Positions 14,529 to 26,329 of a DNA stretch of 64,000 bases are shown one piece after another. Source of the DNA: Welwitschia mirabilis (lineage: Eukaryota; Gnetophyta; Gnetopsida; Welwitschiales). Below the pieces are notes generated by a model. That model ran no database searches. It was not told where the DNA came from and worked only from the letters and a program-made list of their open reading frames with translations. The first letter of the stretch is position 1; every line of letters starts with the position of its first letter. The stretch spans positions 298,582,689 through 298,646,688 of the forward strand of contig JBOZIK010000001.1 in NCBI GenBank assembly GCA_051453625.1. Reading direction: 5' to 3'. Both the position numbers and the translations under genes were made by a program.

Positions 14529-14965
14529 TAGAGTTCAAGATAAATTCTATATATATTTATTAGAATATTATTTTACTTAACCCTTGTTAAATCCTCACTT
14601 CTAATTAATTGCTTATTATGCACTTTCCTTCACTTCTAATCACTTACATTTATGTCTATTCATCCATCCTTAATCCTATTTATCCATTAGTAATCACCAT
14701 TCATTAATGCCCATTTACAAATGATCCTTATGTTTACTTAAAAGGCCTAAGAGATGTATCAAAGAAAATGAAATATAGTGTATTATTTTCTAACATTAAA
14801 GTAATTTTCTCTTAAAATTTTAACTCTTTCTAAGATTCATTTTGAAGATGAAGTACTACAATAATTAGTCTAAGAGACTTTAATAGGGGAATTTTTTTGA
14901 AAGATTTTCCCTAGGGAAAAATTTGTCTATCATTTTTTTAATATATTCTATATATGTTTCTAATA
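14529..14965 (+). repeat. 5' LTR of the copia element
   Basis: Aligns end to end with 18,222-18,665. Shared blocks include the tatatatttattaga start, tatttatccattagt-like and tcaaagaaaatgaaat-like centres and a ctatcatttttt end. The terminal tctaata corresponds to ttaaca in the 3' LTR. Confidence 0.82.
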
Positions 14966-14967
14966 AT

Positions 14968-14979
14968 TGATATTAGATG
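14968..14979 (+). promoter_or_regulatory. Degenerate tRNA-iMet primer-binding site
   Basis: TGATATTAGATG, two bases after the 5' LTR end, is the decayed form of TGGTATCAGAGC. It corresponds to the PBS at 7,988 in the other copy. Confidence 0.68.
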
Positions 14980-15059
14980 TTGATTCTAAATGTAGTAATC
15001 TTATTTAAGAAGATTTGGGTGTAAGGAGATATCAAGAAAAACTTTATAAAAGTCAAGAT

Positions 15060-17960
15060 TAGCAAATTCAGTAATCTTAATTATGAGGAGGAAAATTTAC
15101 ATGTGGAGTCCCTTGTTGCAAAATAATTTATAGCTTTTTTGGTAATAACGCTAATCTCATTTTCTGTTATATTGACTATAGTACCTCGTATTATTATATT
15201 TGATACTTTAAATGATTTTATGAGTATAGACCATGTAATTTAGATATAGTTAAATTAGGTAACAATGAAATGTGTAATATTGTTAGATATAGTAAAGTTA
15301 AAATCTAGTTTAAAAATGGCATTGTAAAATCTATTTTTAGTGTGCACCATGTATTAAAACTAATAAAAAGTCTTAGATCTATAACTGAGTTAGACATTTC
15401 TATATTAATAATCATTTTTAAAAAGGATAAATGTCAAATCATGTAAGTTAATGTACTTTTATCTATATGTGTCTTATCAAGAAAGCTATTTAGGTTGGAA
15501 GCTAAAACACTATAACATGAAATTGATGCCCTTGCTATTATTAACTAAAAATATAATATTAATATTTGACATAATAGAATGGGACATCTGAATGAAAAAG
15601 GTTTAAATAAGTTGCATAAGAAAGATAAATTAATATTTTAAAGGATACTCTTAGTTTCTATTTTCATCTCTTGCATATAATTAAAAGTATTTAAGATTTT
15701 AAAGGAGCAATGCCAAAAATCTACAATTATTAGAATTAGTACATAGTAATATGTGTGAACTAGTTAAAGACACTAAAATATGTTCTTTTAAAGGACCTAT
15801 GTATACTTTTTCTTCGGGAATGATTTTAAAAAATCATGGATTTATCTTAGGACATATGAATATGAGGTGTTCAAAAAGTTTAAAGAATTTGAATCTCTTG
15901 TTGAAAATCTTTCTACTAAAAAAAAATCAAAATTAATAGTCATGTATAGTATTTCTCATACATATTTGATAAGTTCTACAAAAAAATGGAATTTTCAAGT
16001 AGAATATAATTATAATCTTAAATAAAAGGGGGTTATTAAATGCTTTAATAGGACATTAATGGAATGCATGAGATGCCTACTTAGTGGTTTTGGGCTTAAG
16101 AAACATTTTTGAAATAAAGATGCTATCATTAATTATTATCGCATTAATAGATCTCCATTTTTTGAACTTGAAGGAAAACTTATAGAGAATGTTTATAGTG
16201 GTAAACCTATAAATTTAAATCATCTAAGAGATTTTATATGCAAAGCCTACACACATGTTTAAAAAACTAATATCTTAAAACTAGATTATATGTCTATGGA
16301 GTGTATCGTTTTAGGTTCTAATCATGGTGTTAAAGCATATGATCAATATAATCCTGAAACAAAACAACTTATCCATAGCCATGATATTAGATTTATAGAG
16401 AATTATGGACCTATGAATGATAGTAATCCTATTAATGTAACTCTTAAATAGGTATCTATTCAAATTAATGAAGAAAAATTAGAGGGTAATTCCCCCTTGA
16501 TAAAGGAAATTCCCTTTGACTAAAGAGGTGATGAAATTAAAACTTATAGTAGAAGGGATGAATTGAGTAAAGAAGAATCTATACATTTGAAATATTTTGA
16601 AGAAGCTTTATTACCTTCATAAGCTTTATCATATCTAGATATTTAATAAAATTATTGACTTCCTTATAATATCACATTTTAATCTCTAAAATTGATTCAC
16701 TTACAAATGATAAAAATATTTCATTTGTTCTTTTTAAAAATTGAAAACTACTGATGTATCATGAAATGTATTATGTATTTGAGAATAAAGCATGAAATAT
16801 AATTAAACTATCATCTGATAGAAAACCAATTAATTGTAGATTAGTATTCAAGGTTAAACGTAATGGCTACTATAAAGCTTCTCTCATTGCTAAATCATAT
16901 CCTTTCAAGAAGGAAGTTGGTTATGATAACATATTTTATCTTGTGTTGAAATTTACATTCATAAAATAATTAATATCAATAATAGTAGTGTATGAATAAA
17001 TCAATGTAAAACCTACTTTCCTTGATGATGACCTTGACAAGCATATTTACATGCCTCAACCTAACAAGTATGTAGTGAAAGATAAAAAGCATATGGTGTG
17101 TCATGTGTTAAAATTTCTTTATGAGCTAAAATAAGTACAAAGGATGTGGAATGAAGCATTTGATAATCATATGAGATACTTTTTGTATGTAAAGAATAAA
17201 AATGATAAGATTTTAATACTAGTGGCATATGTCAATGTCATTTTAATAGCAGGAAATGACCCACATGAAATTCAGAAATTTAAACAACTTCTTTTTTCTT
17301 AATTTGAGCTAAAAGAGCTTAGTAGTGCATAAAATATTTTGTAAATGAAAATTAAGAGACACCAAAATATAAAAAATTTGGCTTGAATAGTCTAAATATG
17401 TTGGAAACATGTTTAAAATATTTAATATTTAGTGTTGTATGTATGTATGTTTTCCTTATAATACTAGGATAAAATTCTCAAAATAAATTCCCAAATACAA
17501 GTAAACAGAAAGAGATCATGATAAAACTCTATATGTAGATGTTATTATCTATTTGATTTATGTAGTGGTTAGAACTAGAGTTAATGTTACATACATTATT
17601 AATAAACTTTATAGGTATGTGTTTAATATAGGAGGATAATGTTAGATTGCTATGAAATGAGTTCTTAAGTATCTTTAAGGTACTATAAATTTTGGTATTT
17701 ATTATAAAATAACATCATCTGGTTTACATGATTATGTTGATGCTGATTAGGGTAGTAGTATTAATTAAGAAAATAAACTAATGAGTATATATTTAATCTC
17801 TGTAGTGGTGTTACTTCCTAGAAAAGATAATGATAATCTTTCATAGATCAATCTAGTATTAAATATGAATGTCTTACTACAAACTTAGTTTGTTGCAAAG
17901 CAATATGGCTTTAAAGGGTAGTAGATAAACTTACATAGCTAAATGGTAGTAGCTAATCTT
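15060..17960 (+). pseudogene. Ty1/copia pol (PR-IN-RT-RNase H), dead
   Basis: Motifs appear in family order. The protease site near 15,174 reads DYS instead of DSG. The pre-integrase block has RMGHLNEKGLNKLH. Integrase shows KEFESLVENLSTKK-like and FNRTLMECMRCLLSGFGL pieces. The post-integrase block is SNHGVKAYDQYNPETK. RT has ASLIAKSYPFKKEVGYDNIF, FLDDDLDKHIYMPQPNKYVV, and YVNVILIA at 17,228, where the family has YVDD. RNase H has a YVDAD-like piece near 17,730. One catalytic aspartate of YVDD is changed to asparagine, and stops and frameshifts are spread throughout. The short open frame at 15,751-15,936 is a chance survivor inside integrase. Confidence 0.88.
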
Positions 17961-18221
17961 TCATAGTTAAAGTGTAATTTGCATACCCAAGAATCTTACC
18001 TTTCATAAAGGGACAAAGAACATTAAAATTTAGTATTATTATATTTTAATGGAGATAAATAAATAAATGATTTCACTTGATAAACTTTATGTTAAGATAA
18101 GAAATATCTACTAGAAAATTTATATCTTATTAGAAAACTATTAGTCTCAATAAAGACTGAAACTATCTATAGTACTCTAAACTAATCTTTAAGTCATCTT
18201 TACCTTTGAAAGGGAGATTTG

Positions 18222-18665
18222 TGAGATTTAAAGTAAATTATATATATATTTATTAGAAGGTCATTATAGTTAATTTTGATTAACTTATCAATCCCTATTA
18301 AGTGCTTATTATCCAATTTTACTTAGTATTGATTACCTCTATTTATTATCCACTCATGCTCACTCTTTTTTATTCATTATTATTGACCACTCATCAACTC
18401 CTATTTATAGGAGGTTCCTATGTCTATCTAAAGAACCTATGAGGTGTGTCAAAGAAAATAAAATGGAGTATGTTCATTTTTAATATTAATTTATTCTCAA
18501 ATTTGTAATTATCTCTAAGCTTTATTTTGAATCTAAAGTTCTATAATAATCAGTTCAAGAGTCACTTTAATAAGGTTTTTTACCAAAAGGTTTTTCCTAT
18601 GGTAAAATCTATGTCTATCATTTTTGCATTATTTATTTAATTTGTTCTACATACATTTCTTAACA
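18222..18665 (+). repeat. 3' LTR of the copia element
   Basis: About 444 bases starting TGAGATTTAAAG and ending cttaaca, matching 14,529-14,965 and 7,548-7,985. The purine-rich aaagggagattt just upstream (about 18,209-18,220) is a plausible polypurine tract. Confidence 0.82.
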
Positions 18666-18805
18666 ATATCCAAGAAGATCTTGTAAAGAAATTTATTTTC
18701 ATACTAAAAAACAAAAATAACAAATTTTATATTATAGTAATAGTGATTTATGTATTAGTTTTTTAAACACTAAGTTTTTGTAGAGTTAATATAGATATGA
18801 AAATA

Positions 18806-20060
18806 TCTCTATGCACAAGGTAGCTAAAGCAAGTTATGCTAGTGTAATAAATACTCTTTTAAAGTATGACAAAAGCATGAAGAGGACAATTAATAAAAAT
18901 TGTAAAATTCTAGTACTTTTGACATGTATACATGGAAATTTTGATATGATCTAACTATTTTTAGGTGATAAAGATTTTGTTGAATTAAGAGGAAAAAAGA
19001 AACAACGATTAAAAAAATCTCTTCATTTAGCCATTCTAGAAGGAAATATAGGAAAGAAATATTTAATATTACACATAAAAAACCAAATTTACAAAAATCA
19101 TTAACTTTATTTATAATGTATAGAATTTGTGAAGCCTATTATAGAAGGTTCAATAGAAGAAATATAAAATATAGATATATATGACTTATTTGGATAGATC
19201 CCTTTTCATTTAGCAGTGAAGGGGAGGAATCCAAATGTGGTTGAGTACATTTCATAGAAGAATCCTAATCCTTATTATTAGTTAAATGCACATTTGAAAG
19301 AGTTACAATACATTTGGCTATCCTCAAAAATGTAATTCAGATGATATAAAAAATTATAAAGGAAAAACTAAATTGCATTAATATGAAAGACAAGAAAGTT
19401 AAAACTATTGTTGACTTTGTAGTGAAAATGCATGACTTATTCTTATTAAGTGGATCTCATCATATTATTTTTATATATTTGGAGGTGAAAATTAAATAAA
19501 AATAACAATCTTCCTTTTCATTTAGGAGCACTTTATTTTGTAAATGAATAGCTTAACATTCTAATCTCATTCTTATCATCTAACCTTTAAAACATTTTCT
19601 AAATCTCATTCATTCATTCATTCATTCATATTAAATGGTTGTATGTCATGAAGATGGTGAATTCAATAATGCTTTTCTTTCTAACATGTAATATTAAAAT
19701 CATGAATAAGAAATGATTTATAAGATGAACCATGGTTATATGAGAAATGCAGGTGATTTCAAAGAAGAAGAAGAAGTAAAAGAGCATGATATTTTAAATA
19801 CATAAGATAAATAGAAAAAGCATTATCATTAAATGATTATAAGAAAATTAGGTCCTTTTGAAGTAGAGGACATAAAAGGACTTGATGTTCTCAATACACA
19901 AGAGGAAAAAAATGATTATGATTGGATAATTGAAATGAATGTATTAATAGCATTACTATTTACAACATTTGGACTTACAAGACTAAAAAATAATATTAAG
20001 TATGGATTTAACTTCTTAACATACATGGTAGCAAGTAACTATTATATTATTCCTCCATGA
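18806..20060 (+). pseudogene. Ankyrin-repeat (PGG/ACD6-like) gene remnant, copy A
   Basis: Pieces read as ankyrin repeats: KKSLHLAILEGNIGKK, then PFHLAVKGRNPNVVEYIS followed by KNPNPYY, then LNCINMKDKKVKTIVDFVV. The last resembles the end of an ankyrin array (D-x-K-G-K-T-x-x-D-F/A-A). Downstream, 19,833-20,060 is an open frame with DYDWIIEMNVLIALLFTTFGL, which resembles the start of the membrane-anchored PGG domain of plant ACD6/ITN1-type proteins. Such proteins are membrane ankyrin proteins linked to defence and cell death. At least four stops and several frameshifts separate the pieces. The family call is an inference from short motifs and could be wrong for the C-terminal part. Confidence 0.5.
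19607..19628. repeat. (ATTC)5 microsatellite
   Basis: Five ATTC units in copy A; the equivalent site in copy B (29,498-29,517) has about four. It lies inside the ankyrin remnant. Confidence 0.9.
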
Positions 20061-21000
20061 AAGTTATTCTACTTCATAATATAAATAGTATGTTATTGGA
20101 TTTGTGGTTCATGCAACATCATTGTCATTCTTAATAATCATGGTGAATCCCCTAGCAATGGGGTAAAAAGTGATAATAAACTTACATGTATATTTAACAT
20201 AACTCATCAATTGTTCTTAAGTAGCCATAAAATCCTCCTCCTCCTTTAGTAAAAACCACATCTCTCACTGGTAACCCATTGGATAATAGTCTTTTCTTTT
20301 TATTCTTCTAGAAGTCTAGATTTATCTTCTATTGAACATCTTGACTACATTGAGGTCTTTTGTTGAAGTAACCAAGAAAAGATAGTAAAATATTCATCAT
20401 CTAAATTCTAATAGCTTATTCATTTATATTCTTCTCATCCAACTTCACTGATTCAAATAGATAACCTTTTGATAGGCCTTTCAACTATTATGATGCTGTT
20501 CATTTAGTTATTAATATTTTTAGAGATGGTTTAGATAAAACCCTTTACATAAATATTTTATCATGGAATGTGTAAATAATTATTTCTCATGCTTTAATAT
20601 AAATGCATTATAGATTTAATCTTTAGAATTAATACTATTTTTTTTAGTTTTTCTTTAAGAAGTTAAAATATATTCTTTAGTATATACTTTTCATTACATT
20701 GGTTTATGATGATAAACCTAGTCACATTTCCAAATGAAATACTTAGTATAATTCTCATCTAAGACAAAAATATAAGTTCAATCATTTTTATAGGTTTTAT
20801 TTTTCTATTCTTTATTTTTGAAAAGATGATTCATTTATTACCACTCATCATCATGCAATTTTATCAAACCATTTTCATATTCAAATTATAGTTAGAATTA
20901 ATAATTATCATACCAAAAACACATGTCAAATATTATTCTTATTTCATTACATATAATATTTTATTTAATTTTTAAAACTTTAAGGATAGATCCTTAGGTT
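20060..21000. other. No recognised feature between ankyrin and LINE remnants (copy A)
   Basis: AT-rich sequence shared with copy B (29,936-30,860). I saw no coding motif. It may include the 3' untranslated part of the ankyrin gene or the eroded 5' part of the LINE. Confidence 0.5.
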
Positions 21001-22570
21001 AGTTAGGCTAGATTCAATGGTGGCACTAGGCTACATGTTGTGTGTGAAATTTTGATAGACATTATGACATTTGGGCTGACTCAGATGCAAGATAGAAACA
21101 TAATAAAATGTAATATTTTATTTAACAGTTCCCTAAAATATTGCTTCATGATTCTTTAAATTTATGACTTCATATTGATTTAACCACTATTAACTTATAA
21201 TTTTACTAGTGGGATTTTTATGAAGTAGAAAATGTATTAATAAAAATCAATCTTGCTTGATCAAAAGTTTAAGATGAAAATTATAGGATCTAAATAAACA
21301 TTTAAATAGTTCCTTTCTTATGCATTTCTTAGGTTAGTTTACTTTAATCAGGATATTATTACTAATTCAAATACTTTACTCTCTTATCCAAGGAATTATT
21401 TTGATACTTTATTTCATGCTATTCCCATGAAACAAGTCTATTTTAAGGTAGGATACTACGTTGTAATCTATTTGGAATACTCTAACTATGTTTTAATTCT
21501 AGTTTGATTGCTCTAAATATGTTTTAAATATTGGAGGGTAATGTTTATTTAGTAGAATTAGAACAACTATTCTCCATAATGAGTAATGAAAAGTTTTGAA
21601 ATATGATGGATTTCCTATTGAATTTTTTAAGACTCATTGAAATCTTATTGGTCGTAATCGTTTTTAATATATTTAAGATGATATTCATATAGGAGCTCTA
21701 GGACCACAATTAAACTAAGTGCTATTTAGAGTTCTTTTTAAATTATGTGATCACACTTACATTTTAATTTAATAACCACTTATACTCCTTACTGTGATCT
21801 ACAAAATTTGGAAAAAAAATGTTTAGCTTTTTATTCAAGTAAATTTTTCTAGATACTATGTCTTCTTAATAAATAGGTTTTGTTATAGAGTTAATATATT
21901 TTACCTAATGTTATAGCATCTTGGGAAGGTCTTCAAAGAAATAAGAATTGAGATATTATTTTTATTAAACTTAACTATGCTAAGGTTGAAGATAAAATGG
22001 GAAAGGATTTCATTCTTCATATTATGGCTAATCTCACTTTTGATATGAAATTCTTGCATATTGAAAGATCTTTATTTGTATATGCTAATGCTATATTTAC
22101 TACTAGTTTTGAAGTTACTTCTCCTTTTTCTATTTATTATTTTATAAGATAGGAGTGTCATATATATCCTTATTTAATAATCATCTCTACAAATTTTGTT
22201 TCTCATGAGATTTAATATGATACTCATTGAAATGCTATTAGAGGGATGATCTCCTCAAATCCTAGCCATCAACTCCTAAATATGCATTTTGCAAATGATG
22301 CTTTTTTCCCCATATTAATAACATAGATAAAATCTTTCTCATCTTTTCTTTTGAATATATTAGTATTGTATTCTTTCTCATTCTGTTATGAAATAAGCTA
22401 AATCTTTACTTTAGAGTTTTATGGGTAATTATAAATAATTACTAAACCAAGCGTGAATTCTCATACATGATCATGATGCTATTAATATTTTGAAAATTGC
22501 TTTTTTTTTAAAGCTCCTTCTTTATCTCTTTAAAATTAGGTTCTTCTTTGTGTCCATAAGTGATGGGTTC
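21000..22570 (+). mobile_element. L1-type LINE, reverse transcriptase remnant, copy A
   Basis: Translation in shifting frames gives PLILLTVIYKI near 21,780 (RT block 'RPI-LLN--YKI'), then DKMGKDFILHIMANL (the 'K-A-Y-D-R-V-W-F' block), FLHIERSLFVYANA, a decayed 'RQGCPL-P-L' region and LNMHFANDAFF with FAND at 22,288-22,299, where L1 RTs have FADD. The order and spacing are those of plant L1-type LINEs. One catalytic Asp is changed to Asn (one G-to-A step) and stops are frequent. It is truncated or unrecognisable on the 5' side; no poly-A tail was identified. Confidence 0.78.
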
Positions 22571-22847
22571 TTATGTGGTGAAATAATTACAGAAAATGTC
22601 ATAAACTAATATAAAATAATTTTTGAAAAATGTAGAAACTACACTGTTGTTAACCTAAAATAAGCTCACACCATAAAATAAAAATAATTAAAGGCTTACT
22701 AAAGGACTATTTGAAATTCAACCATTTAGTTCAAAATGCATCATCATGATAGTCTCATGATGTAGTTACTTAAACTAGCCAAGTTGGTTTGTTACTGATT
22801 AATTACCATGTACATATGTTATAATAGGGAAAATGAAGAAAGAATTA

Positions 22848-22947
22848 NNNNNNNNNNNNNNNNNNNNNNNNNNNNNNNNNNNNNNNNNNNNNNNNNNNNN
22901 NNNNNNNNNNNNNNNNNNNNNNNNNNNNNNNNNNNNNNNNNNNNNNN
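22848..22947. other. Assembly gap (100 N)
   Basis: 100 N. Unlike most other gaps here, the sequence after it (tacattaaatgagaatg) does not repeat the end of the preceding contig. The preceding contig's last 4 kb reappears 6 kb into the next contig, at 28,815. Confidence 0.99.
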
Positions 22948-24950
22948 TACATTAAATGAGAATGATTACCAAGTATTTATAAATAGTTATGACTCTAATA
23001 TGTAAAACTGTGTCATTTCATGATGCTATTTAAGCCTATGGCATTAGGTGAGGGTGGATAGAGTGGGTTCTAGGAGGGAAACTCAGGTCATAATCCACAT
23101 ATTTACCTTTAACCACTAACTCAAGGCTATTAGCTAATGATAAGAAGAGTAATCTAATTTCATAAATAATAAAGTCCATCTTTTATGAAATTATTCCTTG
23201 TTATTCTTATTGATTCTAACATAATATTTATATGCTCTTATTTATATGAAATAATATTAAAATGATAAAATAAAATATCATAGTTGTCTTTAGCATTTGA
23301 TGGAGATCACCACATAGCTCTAATGCCATATTCACATGCCTTTGTCACATGTCTTTAAATGCTTCTGCTACATATCATCATCTAATATCTTTCTTATCAT
23401 TGTGAATTTGTGCAGAATTGTTTCCATCTTCTAGCATGTGTTCCAAAACATGGCTAAATATTTGCAAGTATTATGGAGAAAATCATAATATTAAATTTTA
23501 TTTTCAAATAATATAAGATATATTTTATAATTAAAATAATTAAATTAATATCCTCATTGAAAATAAATTAGCTTAAAACATTCGACATAAATTCAATTTT
23601 TACATGCCAAAAACCTCCTAACTAGTCTTTTACTAGTTCATTAGTAAAATATTGATAACAAAATGATTAAAGATGGAAAAATTCCCTATGTAAAAAGTGC
23701 ATCAAGTATGTGATTAGAATAATTTGAAAAATTTAAAGACCAGTTTTATGTAATTAAGACATCAAACCAAAAACTTTTAGTTAAAATCGAGATTCCCTAC
23801 CTCCTAATCAAAACTTATCTTTATCCTCAAATATTATAGTGAAAACTTTAAGTTATTTAAGAGCATAGGCATAGAAAAATCATGAAAATCCTTTTATTAA
23901 AAATAAAACTAAGAAAAAAGTAAGCTATTAATAACCAAATAAGTTCTAAGATGAAAAACTATTCAAGATAAAAGTTAATGCCTTAGGAGTTATTTCTCAT
24001 GATATGAACTGGAATGTATGATGTGATGTGAGGTAAATGAGATGAAAAATGTGTAAATAAAGTGAAAATAGAAATTAATGAATAAATAAATGAACTATCC
24101 TAAGTTATTAGTCCTTCATTATACTTTTGTATTTTTATTAAACCATGTTATTAATCAAATTAAGTTTTAACCAAGTAACCTATAGGGATCTAAGGAATCA
24201 ATGCAAATCCTAAGTATGAAAGCTAAAAGACAATGGTTCACATAAGGCCTCTAATTCCCATGTTTTCATTCCTTTATTTTTCATTTCTAGCTTTGAATAT
24301 GTTCTTAGTATTATGCCTTTAAATATTATGACATTTTCTACCAATAGTATTAATAATGTTGTATTATGCAAAAACTAGTGTTATATTGCTAGTGAGCATT
24401 TATAGCCTCAATGTAGTTAAACATGTAGCAATTAGATCATATAAGTTGCATTGCCAGTAAGAATCCACAGCCCTTATGTAGTTAACTAAATCTAACTAAG
24501 TTATTAATGTTATATGCTTTTGAATGAGAGATATATTATTTTCTTTTCTTCATCTTCTCATAGTCAGTTTGTTTAGTTCACTTTTAGGGGGTCATTAGTT
24601 TATCAGCCTAGTTAAGATAAATATTGTCCCCATTAAAGGCTTTTTACTTAAATGTCATATGCAAAAGTATATTCCACCCTTTTAACCAAGGTTCACCAAA
24701 ACTATAGATCCTAAGAAAATGTATTCTTAACTAACCTACTCAAGACAAGTATACTTTCCATTAAAAACACATAAATGAACTTGATCTTAACCATTACTTA
24801 AGTGTTAGCATGATTACTTATTATTGGTTTTTGTTTTATGGGTTTTAATTTGAACCAATAAGTCTTAAAAAATCATGAATTAATAGTTTAAGTGGATGAT
24901 TTATGGGTTTAATAGAGTGATATAATAATGGATTTAATAAATGACCAGGT
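22948..24950 (-). other. Probable 3' end/LTR region of the reverse gypsy element
   Basis: No coding motif seen. It follows the integrase C-terminus of the reverse-strand gypsy element, where its 3' UTR and LTR are expected. It contains the block at 23,292-23,610 that recurs at 44,085-44,425, and an imperfect two-copy repeat near 24,391-24,500 (attgctagtgagcatttatagcc against attgccagtaagaatccacagcc in spirit). I could not define LTR ends. Confidence 0.4.
23292..23610. repeat. 320-bp dispersed repeat, left copy (possible LTR part)
   Basis: Shares gcatttgatgga, ttcacatgcct, tcacatgtctttaaatgct, tttccatcttct, aacatggcta and ttataattaaaataa with 44,085-44,425, in order and in the same orientation. 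The two copies bracket the gypsy coding pieces, the placement expected of its LTRs, although no TG/CA ends, PBS or target duplication could be read. Confidence 0.7.
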
Positions 24951-26150
24951 TCAAAATGATGGTGAAATAAGTGATAATGTTTCTGATGATATTCATTAAC
25001 TTTAAGGAGTTAATTATTTTTTAGATTTTTAATGAGAATAACTCCATTAGGTAAGACCTTTTTTAGTTAAGAGGGGTCTTTTCCACTTAGCTATGAGTTT
25101 GACTTAAAAAAAAATTCTATAACAAGAATAGTTTTCCCTATTAAAAATTTTTTTGAGGTTATGTTGATCATGAAATCTTATCGTCCTATTATTATTTATT
25201 CTCATATTATCATATGTGTTATTTCTAATTTCATCTAGCTCATTGATTTGTATGACCCTATTTTTCTTTATAAAATCTAAGTCTAAGTTCATATTCTTAG
25301 TTGCTTAATAGGCCCTATGCTCAAGCTCTATAGGTAAATGACATGATTTATCATAAGCTAATCAAAAAGGTGACATTATAAGGGTGTTTTATAAGTAGTG
25401 TGATATGTCCATAAGATATTGCTAGGTTTGAAGGACCAATATTTTCATGTTGCATTTACTACGTTTTGAAGGATTTTTTTAAAGTTCCCTATTTGTAACC
25501 TCAACTTGGTCACTTGTTTTAAATTGATAAGATGCTGTGACTTTATGTGTAATCCCATATTTAATGAGAAGATTAAAAGTATGTTCCTCCATCACTAATT
25601 AAAACATGTGAATAGTTAAATTGAATTAAGACATCTTCTTTAAAGAATCCAACTACTATTTTAGCATTCATTCTTTGATAATCATATGCTTCAATCCATT
25701 CAGTTACATAGGTTACATAAATAAGGATGGAATAATGCCCATTAGATAATGGATAAAGACATTGGAAATTTCCTATACATTAAAATATTCAATAGTAAGG
25801 ATGTAGTTTAGAGGCATCATTTGCCTATGTGAAAGAATCCCTAAGATTTGACAATTATCACAAGATTTATAGTAAAGATATGTCTTTGAAAATCAATGGC
25901 CAATAAAACTCGATTATAGGATTTTTTTTTTTTTTTTTTTGTAGTCTTGTTAGTTGAGTAGTAACCCTAATAAGCCTAGGAATGATAATATTTAAGTATG
26001 TCATGAACATATATTTGAGGGACACATTTGTAAATGAAAAGATCTAGATAGTATTTAAAACGATATGGGATGTCCTCGAAGAAATATTTGACTTGCCTCA
26101 AAAAATCCTTTTTATAATTGATGGTTTAGTAGAAAGGAATAGTTTTGAAT
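24950..26150 (-). pseudogene. Gypsy integrase remnant
   Basis: From the zinc-finger side inward: CDNCQ near 25,860 (second half of the HHCC finger), then MPLNYIL, ending with CHLPIELEHRAY near 25,310 and MNLDLDFIKKNRVIQINELD (open at 25,104-25,292), then GVILIKNLKNN and VNEYHQKHYH. The last parts are the conserved end of Athila/Tat-type integrases. A 19-base T run at 25,922 interrupts the finger region. The DDE core is hard to follow because of stops. Integrase would join element DNA to the genome; this copy cannot. Confidence 0.85.
25922..25940. repeat. Poly-T run (19 T)
   Basis: Uninterrupted 19-base T tract within the integrase remnant; possibly a sequencing or slippage product, or the tail of a small retroposed insertion. 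Confidence 0.9.
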
Positions 26151-26329
26151 AATATGTAATTCATGATATCTAAAAACTAAATTAATTCTTTAACTAACAA
26201 GAGATATTTATTAGGAAAAGTATCAATTAATAGGTAAAGATGTTTGCAAATTACTTAGAGATATGTGTGAAAGGTAATCTATGATAAAATTTATTAAATC
26301 CTTTCTTATCCTTAAAATCAAATTCTTGA

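Larger units (their letters stand above)
9521..16523 (+). repeat. 6.9-kb direct repeat, copy 2
   Basis: Partner of 2,581-9,420, same orientation. Beyond 16,523 this contig continues into the rest of the copia element (RT, RNase H, 3' LTR), whereas copy 1 stops at its contig end. So copy 2 looks like the longer version of the same locus. 9,521-14,528 contains no recognisable gene, only AT-rich sequence and a CT/TA microsatellite. Confidence 0.93.
14529..18665 (+). mobile_element. Ty1/copia LTR retrotransposon, full span, degenerate
   Basis: Two direct LTRs (14,529-14,965 and 18,222-18,665) flank a PBS and a pol with protease, integrase, RT and RNase H in the Ty1/copia order. The span is about 4.1 kb, somewhat short for plant copia, because gag is nearly absent between PBS and protease. 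The two LTRs differ much more from each other than the two 6.9-kb copies differ, so the insertion is old. I could not identify a clear 5-bp target-site duplication. The element lies immediately upstream of the ankyrin/LINE segment. Confidence 0.85.
18806..22847 (+). repeat. 4-kb segmental repeat, copy A
   Basis: From tctctatgcacaaggtagct to the contig end this matches 28,815-32,706 in the same order and orientation. It contains the ankyrin pseudogene and the LINE RT. Compared with copy B it retains about 40 bases near 19,265-19,305 that B lacks. Its right end is set by the gap at 22,848. Confidence 0.93.
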
